24,707 nt of DNA, taken from a virus. Below, in pieces: positions 21,840-24,707 of this stretch (the stretch's first letter is position 1; every line of letters starts with the position of its first letter). The position numbers were made by a program, and so were the translations under genes. The stretch covers positions 1 to 24,707 of IMG/VR virus record IMGVR_UViG_3300005935_000131. One strand, given 5' to 3'. The notes beneath the pieces were generated by a model. It saw nothing but the letters and a program-made list of their open reading frames with translations. It had not been told where the DNA came from and ran no database searches.

Positions 21840-23351
21840 CTAAGCAGTCACCACACCGAAACCGGTCGCGGTGACTGGTTCGGCAGTTGGATCAAACATA
21901 TTCTTGAAATCACCCCGCCAGTATGCAATGATATCATAGACATCATAATACGGGTTGCGAACGATTTCCATCTGAATAGTACGCCACAATCCAAGCATAT
22001 ATGAACTCTTATGGACCATTTGGAGAATAGACCGGTCATTACCGGCAGCAGCATATATACCAGTGGGATCATAAGTGTCGAGAACAAACTCGGACGTTCT
22101 GACATCGGAGCCATTGATCTTGCCCAGTGTTCCGGCAACAACCGTCGCATTCGGGCCGTACTTATCAATGGTTCTGAATGATGGCATTTCATCAGGGTCA
22201 AGGACATGCAACAGGAATCCGACAATCGACATCAGTTGATAGAAATCGTCCGGGTTAGCAAAATACTTACCACCCTTTGACCTCAACAGGTTCAGATTGG
22301 TTTCTGAGAATGTCGAGAGATCGACCTTACTGGCGGCCAGAGTATCAACACGGAATCCGTTCCAACAATATCGGGCATCGGTCGCTCCGGGTGTGTCGCC
22401 CGAATCAAGACCGGTTCCACCGGCATCATCACCGGAAAGCATCGCCCAATCGATTGACCGAGCAATCGAATTTGATACTTTGCCTTCGATATAATCGATG
22501 ACACTGATAATCAAATCCTCGTCAGCTTCACCGGAGTACTGAGTCCGTCCACGCAACTTTTCAGCGGTGTATGTCTTGTTGGCCGATCCCGGAGTCTGTG
22601 ATACCGCGTCAAAACCGGAAACAAGAGTCCCCCGCTGAGTCACACGGGTTGCCAGAGTATCGGCACCCTCAACCGGCAAGACCTGAATGGAAGCGATCAT
22701 CGGGAATGTCGGATGCATCGGAGCAATGACAAGAGCCTGTCGAACCATCGCCGTCATACGAGCCGAGTAACCGGTTTCCAGATATTCAGCGCCCTCGTCT
22801 GATCCCGCAGTATCGAAAGCGGCCTTTGACATCATCTCATATTCTTTGTGGCATTTCAGGTTATTCATTCGGACTTTTCGTGGTGCAGTGAAATAGCCAG
22901 TTCCGGCATGTTTCGACTGTGCGCACATGATGCCATCAACGAGAATGACCTGATCATGTTTTCGCTGCAATGCATCTATCTGCCCTGCCTTCTCAGCGGA
23001 GAACAGGCTTTTGAATTGAGCGGCAGGCATACTCAGCAAATCCTTGACCTCAAAGGGTATTTCATTGCTGCCGCCGTATGGAATTTTGGATTCGGTTAAC
23101 CGCTGAATTTCTTTGGTCTGGGCATCAATCGCTGACTTGACATCGGTGCCAATCTTCTCGACGTATGCTTTTGTCTCGCCCGCCGTTTTTAATTCCCTTT
23201 CGTGGGCACTTTTCATCGTGGCAAGCAATTGATTGACATCGTCGATTTCCTTCCGAACCTCGCCGACTTTCACCGTCGCCGCCTCTGCCGCTGTCTTTGA
23301 TGCTGCGGCTTCATCCTGCAATTTTTTGATTTCCTCAGGAGTCAGAGACAT
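21840..23351 (-). CDS. Probable internal-start product: scaffold plus major capsid protein (503 aa)
   Basis: An in-frame ATG at residue 192 of the fusion (MSLTPEEIKKLQDEAAASKT) has AAAGGA six bases upstream, stronger than the site of the full-length start. It falls exactly between the protease and scaffold regions, where a separate capsid gene would normally begin. Starting here would give the usual HK97-like delta domain (about 100 residues) followed by the capsid fold. It would let the phage make many capsid subunits for each protease copy. This is predicted from the ribosome site and domain boundary. Confidence 0.65.
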   Translation of the reverse strand: MSLTPEEIKKLQDEAAASKTAAEAATVKVGEVRKEIDDVNQLLATMKSAHERELKTAGETKAYVEKIGTDVKSAIDAQTKEIQRLTESKIPYGGSNEIPFEVKDLLSMPAAQFKSLFSAEKAGQIDALQRKHDQVILVDGIMCAQSKHAGTGYFTAPRKVRMNNLKCHKEYEMMSKAAFDTAGSDEGAEYLETGYSARMTAMVRQALVIAPMHPTFPMIASIQVLPVEGADTLATRVTQRGTLVSGFDAVSQTPGSANKTYTAEKLRGRTQYSGEADEDLIISVIDYIEGKVSNSIARSIDWAMLSGDDAGGTGLDSGDTPGATDARYCWNGFRVDTLAASKVDLSTFSETNLNLLRSKGGKYFANPDDFYQLMSIVGFLLHVLDPDEMPSFRTIDKYGPNATVVAGTLGKINGSDVRTSEFVLDTYDPTGIYAAAGNDRSILQMVHKSSYMLGLWRTIQMEIVRNPYYDVYDIIAYWRGDFKNMFDPTAEPVTATGFGVVTA

Positions 23352-23924
23352 ATTATTTCCTTTCTTGATCTGCACCGACTTATTGTGCATGATACTTTTA
23401 AATTCATTACATTGTAATTCAAGGTCAAGTGCAGCAGCCTCAGTGAAGACCGCTTCAAAATTCATACCCAGATTAACCACTGAGATTTCAGAAATTGATT
23501 CAAATTCATTGATAGTCCGAATTCCCTTTTCTTCGTCAATGCTGTATTTCTTGACGCGGTAGGTATATGAGAATGAATTGATGACACCGGCCTTGACCAG
23601 CATGATAACATCTTTACCCATTGATTCGGTTGGCAATAACTGGATGCTTGCCCATAAGCCTTTATGCTCATCAACTCGCAGTGCCAATGCTTTACCGACC
23701 GGCAGATCATGGTAATTGTGCATGAACAGGACGATAGGCTTTTCTTTATATTTAGCGAGAACCTCGGGAGTGAAAGCCTTCGGCTCAACAATATCCATGC
23801 CAGCGTCCAGATCGGGAGTGCTGACATAGCCTTCAATGATAATCGAGCCGTCGATCTGAGCGGCGGCTTTCGATACATCAAAGTTGAATTGTTTCTTGCC
23901 TTCTATGTCGAACTTCTTTTTCAT
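21840..23924 (-). CDS. Fused HK97-type prohead protease and major capsid protein (694 aa)
   Basis: Residues about 15-165 match the HK97 prohead protease (peptidase S78) layout: IIIEGYVSTPDLD, KPIVLFMHNYHDLPVGK with candidate His69, GVINSFSYTYRV with candidate Ser119, and ISEISVVNLGMNFEA with candidate Glu146. Residues about 195-275 are a coiled-coil scaffold (delta) region, and about 320-694 are the HK97-fold capsid with a long N-arm, e.g. YLETGYSARMTAMVRQALVI and MIASIQVLPVEGAD. Protease, scaffold and capsid are thus one frame. The protease would cut away itself and the scaffold during maturation. The ATG at 23922-23924 has only a weak GGGG upstream, in contrast to a strong internal site at 23351. 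Confidence 0.85.
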   Translation of the reverse strand: MKKKFDIEGKKQFNFDVSKAAAQIDGSIIIEGYVSTPDLDAGMDIVEPKAFTPEVLAKYKEKPIVLFMHNYHDLPVGKALALRVDEHKGLWASIQLLPTESMGKDVIMLVKAGVINSFSYTYRVKKYSIDEEKGIRTINEFESISEISVVNLGMNFEAVFTEAAALDLELQCNEFKSIMHNKSVQIKKGNNMSLTPEEIKKLQDEAAASKTAAEAATVKVGEVRKEIDDVNQLLATMKSAHERELKTAGETKAYVEKIGTDVKSAIDAQTKEIQRLTESKIPYGGSNEIPFEVKDLLSMPAAQFKSLFSAEKAGQIDALQRKHDQVILVDGIMCAQSKHAGTGYFTAPRKVRMNNLKCHKEYEMMSKAAFDTAGSDEGAEYLETGYSARMTAMVRQALVIAPMHPTFPMIASIQVLPVEGADTLATRVTQRGTLVSGFDAVSQTPGSANKTYTAEKLRGRTQYSGEADEDLIISVIDYIEGKVSNSIARSIDWAMLSGDDAGGTGLDSGDTPGATDARYCWNGFRVDTLAASKVDLSTFSETNLNLLRSKGGKYFANPDDFYQLMSIVGFLLHVLDPDEMPSFRTIDKYGPNATVVAGTLGKINGSDVRTSEFVLDTYDPTGIYAAAGNDRSILQMVHKSSYMLGLWRTIQMEIVRNPYYDVYDIIAYWRGDFKNMFDPTAEPVTATGFGVVTA

Positions 23925-23939
23925 GCTGTTACCCCGACG

Positions 23940-24539
23940 CTATCTTTTAGGCTGCATGTGAATACGAATCCGGTAACTGACACCAGCCTCAACTCGCCCG
24001 AGAACGTCGCTTGTATCTGCAATCGCATAATTGAAATTGAAGAATACGTTATCGCCGATACCCGATGTGCCGATTCCAGGTGGCAGTGTGAAAAATACCG
24101 TGTCATAAGATTTGCCGCCGGTATAAACCGTGAGTGATCCCACCTCCAATATAGTTTTGACGGTTCGCCCATAATCATAGGACGTGAACATCGTATACGT
24201 CAGTGAATCTTTTGATGTATCGATGACATCTGCGGCTGACGCACCAGTATCACCAGCGAGGATGATTGTCGATTCAATATAAATATATCCTTCAATGTCA
24301 CCATAGTCGCCTAATCCGGTAAAGAAGAACGGCACCGCCGGGCCAACGGTTGAATCAATGCCCTTAGTTGTCGCGGCCGATCCGGTATCAAGCGGAATCT
24401 TTGCGGTCGTATAGGTCATGCTGTATGGCGGCAATGTCCTCGGCCCGGCCTCGGCATCCTCGACAATATTCATCGAGGCGAAGATCCCAGTTACAACCAA
24501 CATCGCTATCGACGGCCACAGTTTCAGTTTTGATTTCAT
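23940..24539 (-). CDS. Signal-peptide-bearing protein in the head module (199 aa)
   Basis: I start at MKSKLKLWPSIAMLVVTGIF (ATG at 24537-24539) because AAGGA lies six bases upstream. A start five codons earlier, overlapping the previous stop, is possible. A basic end, a hydrophobic stretch and VEDAEA|G make a convincing Sec signal (cleavage near residue 31). The mature part is beta-rich and looks like a single sandwich: EGYIYIESTIILAGDTGAS, SLTYTMFTSYDYGRTVKTIL, NVFFNFNYAIAD, VSYRIRIHMQPKR. It lies between minor head protein and protease-capsid, where a scaffold or head protein is expected. A secreted protein there is odd. Family unknown. Confidence 0.65.
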   Translation of the reverse strand: MKSKLKLWPSIAMLVVTGIFASMNIVEDAEAGPRTLPPYSMTYTTAKIPLDTGSAATTKGIDSTVGPAVPFFFTGLGDYGDIEGYIYIESTIILAGDTGASAADVIDTSKDSLTYTMFTSYDYGRTVKTILEVGSLTVYTGGKSYDTVFFTLPPGIGTSGIGDNVFFNFNYAIADTSDVLGRVEAGVSYRIRIHMQPKR

Positions 24540-24550
24540 CTCAATTCCTT

Positions 24551-24707
24551 TCATTCAAAATGCTCAATCGTAGTGCATCGACAGTTGATTGTCTGTCCGG
24601 GTGAACCGGCAGGGTCTAACGGGTATCGCAATTTATCACCACCTACGGTGAACGGCTCATTAATCTCAACTTTCTGCCCATCGGCGAAAGTATGATCAGG
24701 TCGCGTC
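24551..24707 (-). CDS. C-terminus of a Mu gpF-like minor head / head morphogenesis protein (partial)
   Basis: Fifty-one residues are visible before the stop: TRPDHTFADGQKVEINEPFT, VGGDKLRYPLDPAGSPGQTI, NCRCTTIEHFE. The R.DH....DGQ.v.....F..gG..l.yP.DP..spg..iNCRC pattern is the signature C-terminal end of the phage Mu gpF-like head morphogenesis family, with its conserved Asn-Cys-Arg-Cys. These are minor capsid proteins near the portal. The rest of the gene, and presumably portal and terminase, lie beyond 24707. The stop TGA overlaps a possible ATG of the next gene. Confidence 0.9.
   Translation of the reverse strand, partial: TRPDHTFADGQKVEINEPFTVGGDKLRYPLDPAGSPGQTINCRCTTIEHFE

Noticed and set aside
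23664-24137. Plus-strand open frame of 157 codons
   Set aside because: It runs antisense across the protease-capsid gene and the signal-peptide gene, both well supported. No promoter or ribosome site, and no recognisable protein.

Overview
The window is part of the genome of a tailed double-stranded DNA phage or prophage with siphovirus-type architecture. Every gene I can support lies on the minus strand, so the biological order runs from position 24707 down to 1. The host is most likely Gram-negative. Seven proteins start with Sec-type signal peptides, several with an A|Q or A|G cleavage site of the kind common in the Bacteroidetes/FCB side of the tree, and one looks like an outer-membrane beta-barrel. 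Clear Shine-Dalgarno sites and a near-consensus sigma-70-type promoter argue against a typical Bacteroidetes host. The exact host group cannot be read from this sequence.

Head and connector module (24707 to about 18985): the C-terminus of a Mu gpF-like minor head protein; a secreted-looking 199-aa protein in the slot just before the capsid genes; one reading frame fusing an HK97-type prohead protease to the major capsid protein, with a good internal ribosome site that could also make the capsid protein alone; a small Lys/Glu-rich protein; a gp6-like connector; a gp10/gpG-like tail-completion protein; and two tail-terminator-like proteins separated by two very small genes, one of them a membrane protein.

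Tail module (18977 to 11851): a 71-aa protein, the tail tube protein, a G/GT-type pair of tail assembly chaperones joined by an A AAA AAC minus-1 frameshift site, a tape measure of 578 aa (short tail, very roughly 85-90 nm by the usual 1.5 Angstrom per residue rule), a Dit-position protein with a discoidin-like domain, a 758-aa tail hub, and a membrane-anchored coiled-coil protein.

Appendage module (11838 to 2819): five large genes (968, 353, 329, 667 and 690 aa), linked by four-base stop/start overlaps, with fibre, jelly-roll, beta-helix and Ig-like features. All five start with a signal peptide. This is the strangest feature of the window, because virion fibres are normally assembled in the cytoplasm.

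Lysis module (2819 to 1452): an NlpC/P60 cell-wall hydrolase, a 56-aa single-span membrane protein, a three-span holin candidate and the beta-barrel outer-membrane protein, closed by a strong intrinsic terminator at 1398-1427.

Left end (1280 to 1): a strong promoter with an A/T tract upstream, a structured leader of about 235 bases, then tiny genes chained by stop/start contacts. They include a 26-codon mini-gene whose 69-bp sequence is repeated almost exactly on the far side of a 139-aa gene. No tRNA, CRISPR array, insertion sequence, integrase or terminase gene is visible in this window.
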